From the NCBI RefSeq assembly GCF_001544695.2, contig NZ_FCOM02000004.1, positions 62,001 through 126,000 of the forward strand: a stretch of DNA of 64,000 nucleotides. Direction: 5' to 3'. The position numbers and the translations under genes were made by a program. Of this stretch, positions 43,702-52,541 are shown piece after piece (the first letter of the stretch is position 1; each line of letters begins with the position of its first letter). A model generated the notes under the pieces. It was not told the DNA's origin. It saw only the letters and a program-made list of their open reading frames with translations, and made no database searches. This DNA is from Caballeronia arvi. GTDB taxonomy: Bacteria > Pseudomonadota > Gammaproteobacteria > Burkholderiales > Burkholderiaceae.

Positions 43702-45804
43702 TCACCCCGCGTGCGCCGGTCTCAAGCTTTCGACCACCACGACACCCCGCATCACCGCCCCGCTCAAGAATCCCGCAACCTCCGCCGCGGGCATCGGCCG
43801 GCTCAGCAAGAACCCCTGCATCTGATCGCAAGCAAGCTCGCCGAGCGTACGAAACTGCGCTTCCGTCTCGACGCCTTCCGCCACGACTTCGATCTGCAAC
43901 GCACGGGCAAGCGTCACCACCGCGGACAGTAACGCGCTGCCACGCTGCCCGGCGGAATCGAGATCGCGCACGAACGAGCCGTCGATCTTGATCTGATCGA
44001 AACGAAAACGCTGCAGATAACCCAGGCTCGAATAGCCGGTGCCGAAATCGTCGACAGCCACGGCATAACCGCGCGCTTGCAAAGCCTCGATCGTGCAGCT
44101 CGTCTTCTCGACGTTCTGCATCGCCGTGGTTTCCGTGATCTCGAACATGAGGCGAGACGGATCGACATCAGCCGCGCCAACCAGCGCATCGATACGCGCA
44201 ACGAGATCCGGGACATTGAACTGGATCGGCGACAGATTCACCGACACGCATATCGCGGGCAACCCTTGCATGTCCCATAGCGTGATGTTGCGGCAAACCT
44301 CGCGCAGCACCCAATCGCCGATCTCGACGATGAGCCCCGAGCGTTCCGCGATCGGAATGAACTCGAGCGGCGCGATCTCGCCCAGCTCCGGATGATGCCA
44401 GCGGATCAGCGCTTCGACGCCCGTCACCGATTGCGTCGCGACGCTGAACTTCGGCTGGAACGACAGACTGAGTTCATCGTTGATCAATGCGCGATGCAGG
44501 TCACGCTGCAGGATCAGCGATTTAAGCGCGGTATGGTTCATCCGTGGTTCGAACTCGCGGAACGTGTTGCGCCCGCTTTGCTTCGCGGCGTACATCGCGG
44601 CATCGGCGCTGTGAAGCAGCTCATCGGCATTGGCGCCATCGCGCGGATGAAACGCAATGCCGATGCTCGCGCTCACGCGCAAGGGCAAGCCATTGACGAC
44701 GATCTCCTGAGAGAGACGCCGCAACACGCCATTGGCGACCGCCACGGCCGACGACGCATCCAGCATATTCTCGACCACGATCACGAACTCGTCGCCACCG
44801 AGGCGCGCGACCATGTCCGTGTGACGCAGATCCTCGCGCAGCCGTTGCGCGCACACTTGCAGCAGGTCATCGCCGACGCCGTGGCCGAGCGAATCGTTGA
44901 TCGATTTGAAACCGTCGAGATCGATGAACAGCAAGGCGAACGTCGACGCTTTGCGCGTACTCTCCGCGACGGCCTCGGCGATGCGCAACGAAAGTTGCTG
45001 GCGGTTCGGCAGATTCGTCAGCGCATCGTGCGTGCCCAGATAATGCAGTTGCCGGTTTGCACGCTTGAGCGAGAGGGACAGGCTGCTCGTATGAAAGCCG
45101 AGCAACGCGAGCGTGCCGACCAGCACCGTGAACGACATCGCGGTGACGGCGAGCGCGAGCCAGTTGGCATCGAGCTTTGCGTCGGCAAGACACAGGCTGC
45201 CCGCAGCGAAGTTGGCCGCGTCCATGCCGAGATAGTGCATGCCGGTGATCGCGATCGCCATGATGGACGCCGCGCCAAGCCGTTTGATGACGAGGTTCTC
45301 TACATCCGACGCGCGCAGCGTGAACGCGAGCCAGAGCGCCGCCATCGACGCAACGATCGCGACGGCTATCGAAAGCACGAGCTTCCAGACGGTGTAATCG
45401 ATGCCCGGCGACATCTGCATCGCCTGCATGCCGGTGAAGTGCATCGCGGCAACGCCGAGGCCCATGATCGTGCCCGCCATCACGAGACGCAGCCTGGACA
45501 ATGCGCCCCGGCTGGCAGTGGCGAGCGCGATGAACGACACGCCGACCGCGAGCACGAGCGACGCAGCCGTCGTCGTGAAATCGTAGCCGATGGCGATCGG
45601 CAGCGAGAACGCGAGCATGCCGATGAAGTGCATCGACCAGATGCCGACGCCCATCGATACGGCGCCGCCGGCAAGCCATAGCGGCCGGCGCTTCGCGCTC
45701 GCGAGCGCATTCAGGCCGCCGGACAACTCCATCGCCGTGTAGGACGCGAGAAACGCGACCACCAGCGACAGACAGACCAGCAGCGGGTTATAGACACCGG
45801 TCAT
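43702..45804 (-). CDS. MHYT-GGDEF-EAL cyclic-di-GMP enzyme
   Basis: This is a 700-residue inner-membrane protein. Residues 1-250 form the seven-helix MHYT sensor, with the three motifs MHFIGM, MHFTGM and MHYLGM proposed to bind copper or sense O2/NO. The diguanylate cyclase domain (about 260-420) has the intact GGDEF in ARLGGDEFVIVVEN, and the phosphodiesterase domain (about 440-690) has EALIRW, with DDFGTGYSS and KIDGSFV. Both catalytic motifs are intact, so net activity cannot be predicted. It is monocistronic on the minus strand. Confidence 0.95.
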   Translation of the reverse strand: MTGVYNPLLVCLSLVVAFLASYTAMELSGGLNALASAKRRPLWLAGGAVSMGVGIWSMHFIGMLAFSLPIAIGYDFTTTAASLVLAVGVSFIALATASRGALSRLRLVMAGTIMGLGVAAMHFTGMQAMQMSPGIDYTVWKLVLSIAVAIVASMAALWLAFTLRASDVENLVIKRLGAASIMAIAITGMHYLGMDAANFAAGSLCLADAKLDANWLALAVTAMSFTVLVGTLALLGFHTSSLSLSLKRANRQLHYLGTHDALTNLPNRQQLSLRIAEAVAESTRKASTFALLFIDLDGFKSINDSLGHGVGDDLLQVCAQRLREDLRHTDMVARLGGDEFVIVVENMLDASSAVAVANGVLRRLSQEIVVNGLPLRVSASIGIAFHPRDGANADELLHSADAAMYAAKQSGRNTFREFEPRMNHTALKSLILQRDLHRALINDELSLSFQPKFSVATQSVTGVEALIRWHHPELGEIAPLEFIPIAERSGLIVEIGDWVLREVCRNITLWDMQGLPAICVSVNLSPIQFNVPDLVARIDALVGAADVDPSRLMFEITETTAMQNVEKTSCTIEALQARGYAVAVDDFGTGYSSLGYLQRFRFDQIKIDGSFVRDLDSAGQRGSALLSAVVTLARALQIEVVAEGVETEAQFRTLGELACDQMQGFLLSRPMPAAEVAGFLSGAVMRGVVVVESLRPAHAG

Positions 45805-45965
45805 CGGCCCACTCTCTCTCGTTTCGTATCAGTCTTTTGCGACTGCTTTTCTGGCGCTCCGATCTGGCCTCGGGCCATGCCGTATCGGTGCGTTGTGTAT
45901 TGCGACTTATGCGCTATCGGCGAACCACGGCAAAACTTTAGCTTTGCGCGCGTGCGTCTTCGCGC

Positions 45966-45992
45966 AAAAAAACACCGCCTCTCGGGCGGTGT
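45966..45992 (-). terminator. Intrinsic terminator for the DUF3331 gene (minus strand)
   Basis: Perfect 8-bp stem: arms 45972-45979 (ACACCGCC) and 45985-45992 (GGCGGTGT) with a 5-nt loop. On the minus strand it is followed by a run of seven T residues (45966-45972). It lies just after the DUF3331 stop codon, so it ends that transcript. Confidence 0.75.
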
Positions 45993-46014
45993 GCTTCGTT
46001 GCAGCGAATCCGGT

Positions 46015-46392
46015 TCATAACGGCGTCGCCTGATCGAGCACGGAGGCCAGGATCATCGCGCCCGCATTGCTCGGAACGGGCCGCGGATTCGGCGCATAGA
46101 CATGATCGCCGGGACAAATCGCGCCACCACTCATCGCGCAGACGCCTTTGTTGCGCGCGCGCATCGCACGCCCCACCTGATCGCCGTAGCAACAGCGCGT
46201 CGAGTCGCGCCATTCGATCGTCACCGTGGTCGTCGACGGACGCTCGATCAGCTTCACCGCGACGCGGCTGTCATCCGGTTGCGCGAACGGACGCCGGAAC
46301 GACGGCGTTTCGAAACTCACGCCGCCACTCAGTGACGTCAATTGAAAGATGGTTTGCGCCCACGGATCGAGGGCGATTGCGGCTTCAGCCAT
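46015..46392 (-). CDS. DUF3331 family protein
   Basis: This is a 125-residue cytoplasmic protein. The core WRDSTRCCYGDQVGRAMRAR, then GVCAMSGGAICPGDHVYAP, shows paired cysteines (RCCYG and VCAMSG) that may bind a metal. This family of unknown function is common in Burkholderiaceae. An AAGGAG site lies about 10 bases before the ATG at 46392. Terminator downstream at 45966-45992, so it is a single-gene unit. The C-terminal tail is Pro-rich and variable. Confidence 0.85.
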   Translation of the reverse strand: MAEAAIALDPWAQTIFQLTSLSGGVSFETPSFRRPFAQPDDSRVAVKLIERPSTTTVTIEWRDSTRCCYGDQVGRAMRARNKGVCAMSGGAICPGDHVYAPNPRPVPSNAGAMILASVLDQATPL

Positions 46393-46915
46393 GTTCTTTC
46401 GGCTCCTTATCGATGAATTGCGTGGATCGGTCCGCTCATGAAGTGTCGAGCGTGATGGTCTGTCAGTGCTTCGGCGTGGCGCCGATCGAAAACCGGCATC
46501 GCGACGACTCCACGTTAATCAAACGGAAAACGCCCGCCTAGCCGTACATACGGTTGACGACACCGCCTGATGGTTGAGTCAACCTATATCAAGGTATGAG
46601 TCGCGGCGATTCGTTAACACCTTCGTCTGAGCGCATAGGCCGCGCGCATCAGCCGGCTCATCCGCGCGTGGGATGCGATGCAGCCGCACGGCCAGGCATT
46701 CGACGCAAAGCCATGCGAACGTTTATCCGATACACCCATGACGGGCGCAAGCACGCTCTTTCGTAGGTGTAGCCGCGGCGCTGCCCGGCTTATAAAGTGT
46801 CGTCAAGGTCGAAACACAAGCGAAGACCAACGGCCTTGACAAGGGAAGCCGGATAACGTCGTTTAGTTCGGATACCATATTAATCGTCCATTACCATCCA
46901 CCCAGGAGTTCGATC
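46393..46915. other. Intergenic spacer before the DUF4148 gene
   Basis: These 523 bp contain no credible gene. A consensus TTGACA lies at 46836-46841, but no -10 of proper spacing follows; GTTTAG at 46861 would need a 19-bp spacer. The region must include promoters for both divergent neighbours (DUF3331 on the minus strand, DUF4148 on the plus strand). Confidence 0.45.
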
Positions 46916-47248
46916 ATGAAAAAGTATCTCGTCAGCCTCACCCTCGTCGCCGCTACGCTCGCTGCGCCCGCACTCGCTTTCGCGCAATCGAATGGTCCCG
47001 TCACGCGCGCACAGGTCCGCGCCGATCTCGTCGCTGTCGAAAAGGCGGGCTATAACCCCGCGGTCGCGAGCGATCCGTACTATCCCGCCGACATTCAGAA
47101 AGCGGAAGCGAAGGTCGCCGCACAAGGCTATGGCGGCGTGCAAGCGGGCACGAGCGCATCGGGTCGGGCGGGCGTATCGAAGCATGCGGCGATGAAGAAC
47201 ACATGCGTCGGTCCGATCGACTTCTGCCAGCCGTACTTCGGCAGCTGA
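46916..47248 (+). CDS. DUF4148-family secreted small protein
   Basis: This 110-residue protein has a signal peptide (MKKYLVSLTLVAATLAAPAL, cleaved near AFA-QS). The mature part starts with the DUF4148 pattern VTRAQVRADLVAVEKAGYNP, followed by YPADIQKAEAKVAA. It is periplasmic, with unknown function. The C-terminal Cys pair (NTCVGPIDFCQP) is not in its paralogue at 54680. An AGGAG site precedes the ATG. It probably shares a transcript with the hydrolase 15 bp downstream. Confidence 0.88.
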   Translation: MKKYLVSLTLVAATLAAPALAFAQSNGPVTRAQVRADLVAVEKAGYNPAVASDPYYPADIQKAEAKVAAQGYGGVQAGTSASGRAGVSKHAAMKNTCVGPIDFCQPYFGS

Positions 47249-47263
47249 TCGGAGGAGCGCTTC

Positions 47264-48067
47264 ATGAAGCGAATCTTGCAAGCAGCGTCGGTGCTGGCGT
47301 TGTCGGCCGGCGTATTCGGATCGAACGGCGCGATGGCTCAGGATGCCGCACCCGCCGCCGATGCTCACGCGCCGGTCAGGAACATCGTGCTGGTGCACGG
47401 CGCGTGGGTCGATGGCTCGGGATGGAAGCCGGTCTACGACATCCTCACGAAAGACGGCTATCACGTGACGATGGTGCAGGAGCCTCTGACGTCGCTGGAA
47501 GCCGATGTCGACGCGACCAGACGCGTGCTCGATCTGCAAAGCGGCCCGACAATTCTGGTCGGTCACAGTTACGGCGGCTCCGTCATCACCGAAGCCGGAG
47601 TGCATCCGAACGTCGCCGGGCTGGTCTATGTTGCGGCGCATGCGCCGAACGTCGGCGAGGACGAAGGCGCGCTCGGCAAGAAAACGCCCAGCTATCTCGC
47701 GAAGCAGACGGACGCGGTGGAAAAGACCGCGGACGGCTACACGTACCTGAACCCGGCGGTCTTCCCGAAGGACTTCGCAGCCGACTTGCCGCTCAGACAG
47801 GCGCAGTTCGAATCACACTCGCAGATCCTGACGGCGGCGCAAGTCTTCACGACGCCGTTGACGGCTGCGGCGTGGACGTCGAAGCCGAGCTGGGGCGTCG
47901 TTGCGGGCAGCGACAAGGTCATCAATCCGGATCTGGAACGCTGGTACTACGCGCGTGCGCATAGTCACGTGACGGTGATTCCGGGCGCGAGCCATTCCGT
48001 GTACGAATCGAAGCCGAAGCAGGTCGCGGCTGTCATCGAAGATGCCGCAAAGCATGCGGTGCAGTAA
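47264..48067 (+). CDS. Secreted alpha/beta hydrolase
   Basis: This 267-residue protein has a signal peptide (about residues 1-25, AMA-QD) and the alpha/beta hydrolase core. IVLVHGAWVDGSGWKPVYDI provides the oxyanion motif, nucleophile Ser102 sits in VGHSYGGS, and the likely His is in IPGASHSVYES. It resembles salicylate/pyrethroid-type esterases annotated as alpha/beta fold hydrolases in this order. The substrate is unknown. It follows the DUF4148 gene and ends at a GC-rich hairpin. Confidence 0.88.
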   Translation: MKRILQAASVLALSAGVFGSNGAMAQDAAPAADAHAPVRNIVLVHGAWVDGSGWKPVYDILTKDGYHVTMVQEPLTSLEADVDATRRVLDLQSGPTILVGHSYGGSVITEAGVHPNVAGLVYVAAHAPNVGEDEGALGKKTPSYLAKQTDAVEKTADGYTYLNPAVFPKDFAADLPLRQAQFESHSQILTAAQVFTTPLTAAAWTSKPSWGVVAGSDKVINPDLERWYYARAHSHVTVIPGASHSVYESKPKQVAAVIEDAAKHAVQ

Positions 48068-48075
48068 GTAGCCCA

Positions 48076-48107
48076 CGCGCGGCTGTCATGCATTCGACAG
48101 CCGCGCG
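48076..48107 (+). terminator. GC-rich hairpin after the secreted hydrolase
   Basis: A 12-bp perfect stem (arms 48076-48087 and 48096-48107) with an 8-nt loop lies 8 bp after the hydrolase stop. Only a weak T-rich stretch (ATTCATCT) follows. Probable terminator or transcript 3' end. Confidence 0.5.
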
Positions 48108-48235
48108 CATTCATCTGCGTAATATTCGCGGATCGAACCGTATTAGTAGTTGCCGTTGCGTCATTCAATGACCTATATAGTGTGTGACTGCGCCTGGTCC
48201 CGCACAAGGCATCGAACGATGAAACGGAGGAAACG

Positions 48236-49645
48236 ATGGTTCGTCTCGTGATGATTCTTCTGGGCGTCGACTATTTGCGCACCCGCTGGCGCTCGGTGAT
48301 GATCCTCGGGTTGCTCAGCATCGCGCTCGGCGCCGTCATCTTCACCGACGCGCTCGACGGCTCGCTCTATTTCCCCATCGTTCCCTTCGTGCTGATGATG
48401 CTGCTCGAAGGGCTCGCCACACTGACCGTCGCGTGGACCGGCATGGGCGGACAGCGCAAGCTCCGCTATGTGAAAGGCGCGACCTTCTGTCTGTCGGCGC
48501 TGCTGGTGCTGTTCGGCGGCGAGCATGGCAACTTCGTGCTGTCGCTCATCTTCGGCACGCTTTTTCTGGTCGATGGCGCATTGCAGATCGTCGCGGCGCG
48601 CGTGGTCCGCTATCGCAGATGGCGGCTCGCGACGGCGGGCGGTGTGCTCGAAATCGCCATCGCGATCTTCTTCTATCAGCCTTATCCGGATCACTATGCG
48701 GGGACCGTCGCGTACTGCGTCGCGTTCGGGCTCTTCTTCGGCGGCTGGAATATGATCCTGCTCGCCGCGCGCGTGCGGCGCATGGCCGCGAATCCGGCGG
48801 TCGAGGGCGCGGCAAATGCGGCAGCACAGGAAGAGCCGAAGCCCGCCGACTCGCCATTCGCCGGCGCGATATGGGACGGCCCGCCCGCGCCCGATGAAGC
48901 CGCGCTGACCGTGCACGTGTGGACGCCGCTCGGCACGGTGAAGTCGCAGCCGAGGCGGCAGTTGATCGTCGATCGCTATATCGCCGCCGTCGACAGGAAC
49001 GGCACCATTTCCACCGGCCACGCGGCGCTGGAAACGCCCGAGGGCGTGTATATCAGCCTGTATCCGGCGGTCGAGATCGACCGTTCGCCGAACGACTTCG
49101 CCCGCACGCTGCGCGCGACACGCGACAACGACGTGCCCGGCCTCTTCCAGCCCGACTACGCGACGGAATCGCAGGCGTGGTGCCCGTCGACGCAACAGGT
49201 CCGCATCCGCAACTACGATCCCGCACGGCTTCAGCGCTTCTGGGAGAACTATCGTCGCGATACGACGTACAACCTCACGTACCGCAACTGTTCGAGCTCC
49301 GTGGCGCGCGCACTGGAAGCGGCGATCGAGGGCGCATCCGCGCGCGCGTGGGGCAAGGGCGGCGGGTGGAAGCCGCTCGTGCGCATCATGACGACGCCCG
49401 AGCTGTGGGTCGCGGCACAAGTGCGAAAACGCGCCGCGACGATGGCCTGGACGCCCGGCCTCACGCTCGATTACGCGCGTGCGCTCAGCATGCTCGCGGA
49501 CCCGCGTCACTCGGGCTGGGTGAAGATGGCGCGCTTCGCCGTAGCGACGATGTATCGATCGCGGCAGCGCTGGCGCGCCGAAGAGCACGCGGCGGCGCAG
49601 GCGCGGGAAGAGGAATCGGTGGCAGCGGAGCGGCGAACGGGTTGA
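48236..49645 (+). CDS. HdeD-like membrane protein fused to permuted papain-like domain
   Basis: This is a 469-residue protein. Residues 1-180 have six hydrophobic segments and fit the HdeD/DUF308 acid-resistance fold (SVMILGLLSIALGAVIFTDA, LIFGTLFLVDGALQIVAARV, VLEIAIAIFFY). After a Pro/Ala linker, residues 225-400 form a soluble domain. His262 in STGHAALE and Asn351-Cys352 in LTYRNCSSSVARALE have the order His-then-Cys expected of circularly permuted NlpC/P60 or LRAT-like enzymes. The domain may cut or transfer acyl/amide bonds; which side of the membrane it faces is not clear. A GGAGGA site precedes the ATG. I do not know this combination from characterised proteins. Confidence 0.8.
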   Translation: MVRLVMILLGVDYLRTRWRSVMILGLLSIALGAVIFTDALDGSLYFPIVPFVLMMLLEGLATLTVAWTGMGGQRKLRYVKGATFCLSALLVLFGGEHGNFVLSLIFGTLFLVDGALQIVAARVVRYRRWRLATAGGVLEIAIAIFFYQPYPDHYAGTVAYCVAFGLFFGGWNMILLAARVRRMAANPAVEGAANAAAQEEPKPADSPFAGAIWDGPPAPDEAALTVHVWTPLGTVKSQPRRQLIVDRYIAAVDRNGTISTGHAALETPEGVYISLYPAVEIDRSPNDFARTLRATRDNDVPGLFQPDYATESQAWCPSTQQVRIRNYDPARLQRFWENYRRDTTYNLTYRNCSSSVARALEAAIEGASARAWGKGGGWKPLVRIMTTPELWVAAQVRKRAATMAWTPGLTLDYARALSMLADPRHSGWVKMARFAVATMYRSRQRWRAEEHAAAQAREEESVAAERRTG

Positions 49646-49657
49646 GCCGCGTCCGGC

Positions 49658-50914
49658 TTACTGCTCGCCTGCCTTGTCGACAGCCTTGCGGGAACGGCTC
49701 GCGCGCGACGACTTGCGCGGCGGCTTCACCGCTTCGGTTTCGGCAACCGGTTCAGACACGCCTTCCGTCGCGGGCTCTGTGGTTCGTTTTACTGCGGTCT
49801 TGCGCGCGCGACGTGGCGCGGTGGTTTTCTTCGGCGCGGGCACGAATGCAGGCTCGGGTTCCGGCGCGAGCGCCGCTTGCGGCTCGTGCGGCTCGTGCGT
49901 CTCAGGCTCGATCGGCGCCCATGCTTCCTGCGGTTCCGGTGCTTCGTGCACTTCCCGCGCTTCCGGTGCTTCCTGCACGGCGGTCAAAGGCTCCGGCGCA
50001 GGCTTTCGTTTGCCTCGCTTCTCCCTGCGCTTGCCGTTCCCGCCTGCTTCCTTTTCTCTTGCGACGACGGGCGCCTCGGCTGGCCTCACATCGACCGTCG
50101 ACGTCTGCGTGGAGCGGAACACGAACGCGCCGGATTTATCGTCGCGGCCGACTTCCAGCAAGCCACGCGACTGCGCTTCATCCAGCAGATTGCCGAACGC
50201 CCGGAAACCGTATTGCGTTTCGCTGAAGCCCGGCTTGCGCCGCTTGATCGCGCTCTTCAGCACCGATGCCCAGATCTTCCCGCTTTCGCCGCGCTCCGAT
50301 GCCAGCGCCTCGAAGGTTTCGACCGTGATCGCGATGGCCTGCGACTTGCGCGATTCCATTTCCTGCTTCGGCTGGCGCTCTTCTTCCGGCGCGCGCTTCG
50401 TCTCGCGCGCCTCGCGCTTGGCCATCGCGCGTTGCTGCTCGCGCACGAGGTCGTCGTAGAAGATGAATTCATCGCAGTTCGCGACGAGCAGATCGGACGT
50501 CGACTGCTTCACGCCCACGCCGATCACTTTCTTCGCGTTTTCGCGCAGCTTCGATACGAGCGGCGAGAAGTCGGAGTCGCCGCTGATGATGACGAAGGTA
50601 TCGACATGCGATTTCGTGTAGCAGAGATCGAGTGCATCGACGACGAGGCGGATATCGGCCGAATTCTTGCCCGACTGGCGCACGTGCGGAATCTCGATCA
50701 TCTCGAAGCTGGCCTCGTGCATCGCCGACTTGAAGCCCTTGTAGCGATCCCAGTCGCAATAGGCTTTCTTGACGACGATGCTTCCTTTCAGCAGCAGGCG
50801 TTCGAGCACGGGTTTGATATCGAACTTCTCGTACTTCGCATCGCGAACGCCGAGCGCGACGTTCTCGAAGTCGCAGAACACCGCCATGCTGACGCTTTCC
50901 TGAGGTCCAGCCAT
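49658..50914 (-). CDS. NYN (LabA-like PIN) domain protein with OST-HTH/LOTUS domain
   Basis: This is a 418-residue protein. Residues 9-165 are the NYN/LabA domain with acidic nuclease-type residues in AVFCDFENVA, GKNSADIRLVVDAL and IISGDSDFSPLV. Residues 195-275 have the OST-HTH/LOTUS pattern (FEALASERGESGKIWASVLK, then SAIKRRKPGFSETQYGFRAF). The C-terminal 140 residues are low-complexity Pro/Glu/Lys-rich with a basic end. A GGGAGA site precedes the ATG at 50914. NYN proteins are RNases and LOTUS domains bind RNA, so RNA cleavage or processing is plausible. It is monocistronic. Confidence 0.88.
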   Translation of the reverse strand: MAGPQESVSMAVFCDFENVALGVRDAKYEKFDIKPVLERLLLKGSIVVKKAYCDWDRYKGFKSAMHEASFEMIEIPHVRQSGKNSADIRLVVDALDLCYTKSHVDTFVIISGDSDFSPLVSKLRENAKKVIGVGVKQSTSDLLVANCDEFIFYDDLVREQQRAMAKREARETKRAPEEERQPKQEMESRKSQAIAITVETFEALASERGESGKIWASVLKSAIKRRKPGFSETQYGFRAFGNLLDEAQSRGLLEVGRDDKSGAFVFRSTQTSTVDVRPAEAPVVAREKEAGGNGKRREKRGKRKPAPEPLTAVQEAPEAREVHEAPEPQEAWAPIEPETHEPHEPQAALAPEPEPAFVPAPKKTTAPRRARKTAVKRTTEPATEGVSEPVAETEAVKPPRKSSRASRSRKAVDKAGEQ

Positions 50915-50993
50915 ATGGTTCTCCCGCCCGTGTGGCATGTTTGCAATGCGCACATGATAGCTTGTCGGCGGCTGGGGGAAGGGAACGCGCGGA

Positions 50994-52043
50994 TCACGAT
51001 CCGCCGCCGATGTCCGCGTTTTTCACGCGCCGCGCCAGCAGTGCATCGAGCGTCTCGTCCGCTTCGCGCATCAGACGCTCGACGACTTCACCCGCCGATA
51101 GCCGCTCGTTCACGAGCGCGGACGACTCCCCCGCGAACAGTGCCATCTTCTCCAGATCGCCGGTCGTCGAGCGCAGCGGAGAGATCGTGCTGTACTTGTC
51201 GACCGGTCCCCACTCGTCATGCGCGATGACCTCGCGCGGCATCGCATACGGATCGTTGCCGAACAGATGTCCGCTCGCCGCATCCGTCACGCTGTTCGCG
51301 AGCACGCGCACCGGCGAGCCGGCGGGCCAGTTGATCGCGTAGATATCGGTGTGGACGGTGTCGCCCGCGCGCGCGTCGATCACGCGTTGCTTGTGATAGT
51401 CGTGCGCATAGGATTCGTGCGTCGTCAGGAAGACCGTGCCGCAATGGATGCCGCTCGCACCCAGCGCGAGCGCGGCGACGAGGCCCGCGCCCGTCGCGAT
51501 GCCGCCGGACGCCGCCATCGGCACGCGCAAGTGCGCGGCGATCTCGGGCAGCAGCGTCATGATGCCGGTCGAGCCGCGCACGTGGCCGCCTGCCTCGACG
51601 CCCTGCGCGATGATCACGTCCGCGCCCGCTTTTTCCGCGCGCAGCGCATCCTCGAGCGAGCCGACCTGATACAGCACGAGCGCGCCGCTGTCTTTCACGC
51701 GCGCGACGATATCGGGGACCACGTCCCAGAAGAAGCACATCGCGGGCACGCGCAGTTCGACGCACACGTCGAGTTCGGCGGCGAGCAGTTCGGGCTTCGT
51801 GCCCGCCGGAATCAGGTTGACGCCGAATGGCCGGTCCGTCGCAGCGCGCACCGCGGCGACTTCGCTCGCGATCGTCTCCGGCGATTCACGCACCATGCCG
51901 AGCAGGCCGAAGCCGCCCGCATTCGACACCGCCGATGCGAGTTCGGCACGCGCGGGCCCGCCCATGCCCGCGGAGAGGATCGGATAGCGGCAACCGAGCA
52001 CACGGGTCAGCTCGGTATCGAATGGCGCAGCGTTCGCGATCAT
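50994..52043 (-). CDS. Nitronate monooxygenase-family flavoprotein
   Basis: This is a 349-residue TIM-barrel FMN enzyme. N-terminal RYPILSAGMGGPARAELASA, then LVLYQVGSLEDALRAEKAGA, the GVEAGGHVRGSTGIMTLLPE phosphate-binding loop, and GGIATGAGLVAALALGASG fit the nitronate monooxygenase/enoyl reductase (NPD) family. It oxidises propionate-3-nitronate or similar nitronates in characterised relatives, though many members have other functions. Monocistronic. Next on the same strand downstream is the NYN gene. Confidence 0.88.
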   Translation of the reverse strand: MIANAAPFDTELTRVLGCRYPILSAGMGGPARAELASAVSNAGGFGLLGMVRESPETIASEVAAVRAATDRPFGVNLIPAGTKPELLAAELDVCVELRVPAMCFFWDVVPDIVARVKDSGALVLYQVGSLEDALRAEKAGADVIIAQGVEAGGHVRGSTGIMTLLPEIAAHLRVPMAASGGIATGAGLVAALALGASGIHCGTVFLTTHESYAHDYHKQRVIDARAGDTVHTDIYAINWPAGSPVRVLANSVTDAASGHLFGNDPYAMPREVIAHDEWGPVDKYSTISPLRSTTGDLEKMALFAGESSALVNERLSAGEVVERLMREADETLDALLARRVKNADIGGGS

Positions 52044-52132
52044 GTCGGCCTCGCGCGATGGAATGGTCCGCTTGCAAGTGGCGGACCTTCGAAAAGCCTA
52101 GACGCGCCGCGACGCGCTTTCAAGCCGCGAAG

Positions 52133-52528
52133 TCAGGCCTTCGCGTAGCGCGCGGCGAGCGAGGCGAGGTCGCGCCGGACCCAGTCGGCATCGGCGGCGA
52201 ATGTGTCGTCCGACATGCCGGGTTGACGGAACAGCGTGAGCGCCACCTCGGCGCCCGCGCCGTTCTGATAGACCCGCAACGGAACGTAGACTTCATCGCC
52301 GTTCGGCAGACTGACGCGATGATCCATGATCCCGAACGCGTTGTGCTCCGTGAAGCGGATGATCACGTCGCCCGCGGGGCCGCGGGCGCGCCAGTGATCG
52401 CCCCGGTCTTCGAGCGTCGATTGCGCGAGCCCCGACGCCCACGTCGGGAACACTTCCGGACGCCAGATGGCATCGTAGAGCTCGCGCCAGTCGCGATCGA
52501 CCGTCACGGTGAGGGTCTGCGTTTCCAT
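52133..52528 (-). CDS. SRPBCC-family protein (polyketide cyclase/dehydrase type)
   Basis: This is a 131-residue START-like protein: LTVTVDRDWRELYDAIWRPE, then FPTWASGLAQS, a central sheet (DVIIRFTEHNAFGIMDHRVS), and a helical end (DADWVRRDLASLAARY). The start is an ATG at 52528 or a GTG at 52534; neither has a clear ribosome binding site. It follows the KfrA-like gene with 13 bp between them, so they may be co-transcribed. No specific ligand is suggested. Confidence 0.82.
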   Translation of the reverse strand: METQTLTVTVDRDWRELYDAIWRPEVFPTWASGLAQSTLEDRGDHWRARGPAGDVIIRFTEHNAFGIMDHRVSLPNGDEVYVPLRVYQNGAGAEVALTLFRQPGMSDDTFAADADWVRRDLASLAARYAKA

Positions 52529-52541
52529 CGTCACATGAGCG

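Noticed and set aside
43711-45681. Long Arg/His-rich frames on the plus strand opposite the MHYT-GGDEF-EAL gene
   Set aside because: The minus strand has intact MHYT, GGDEF and EAL motifs. The plus-strand frames have no domain and are shadows.
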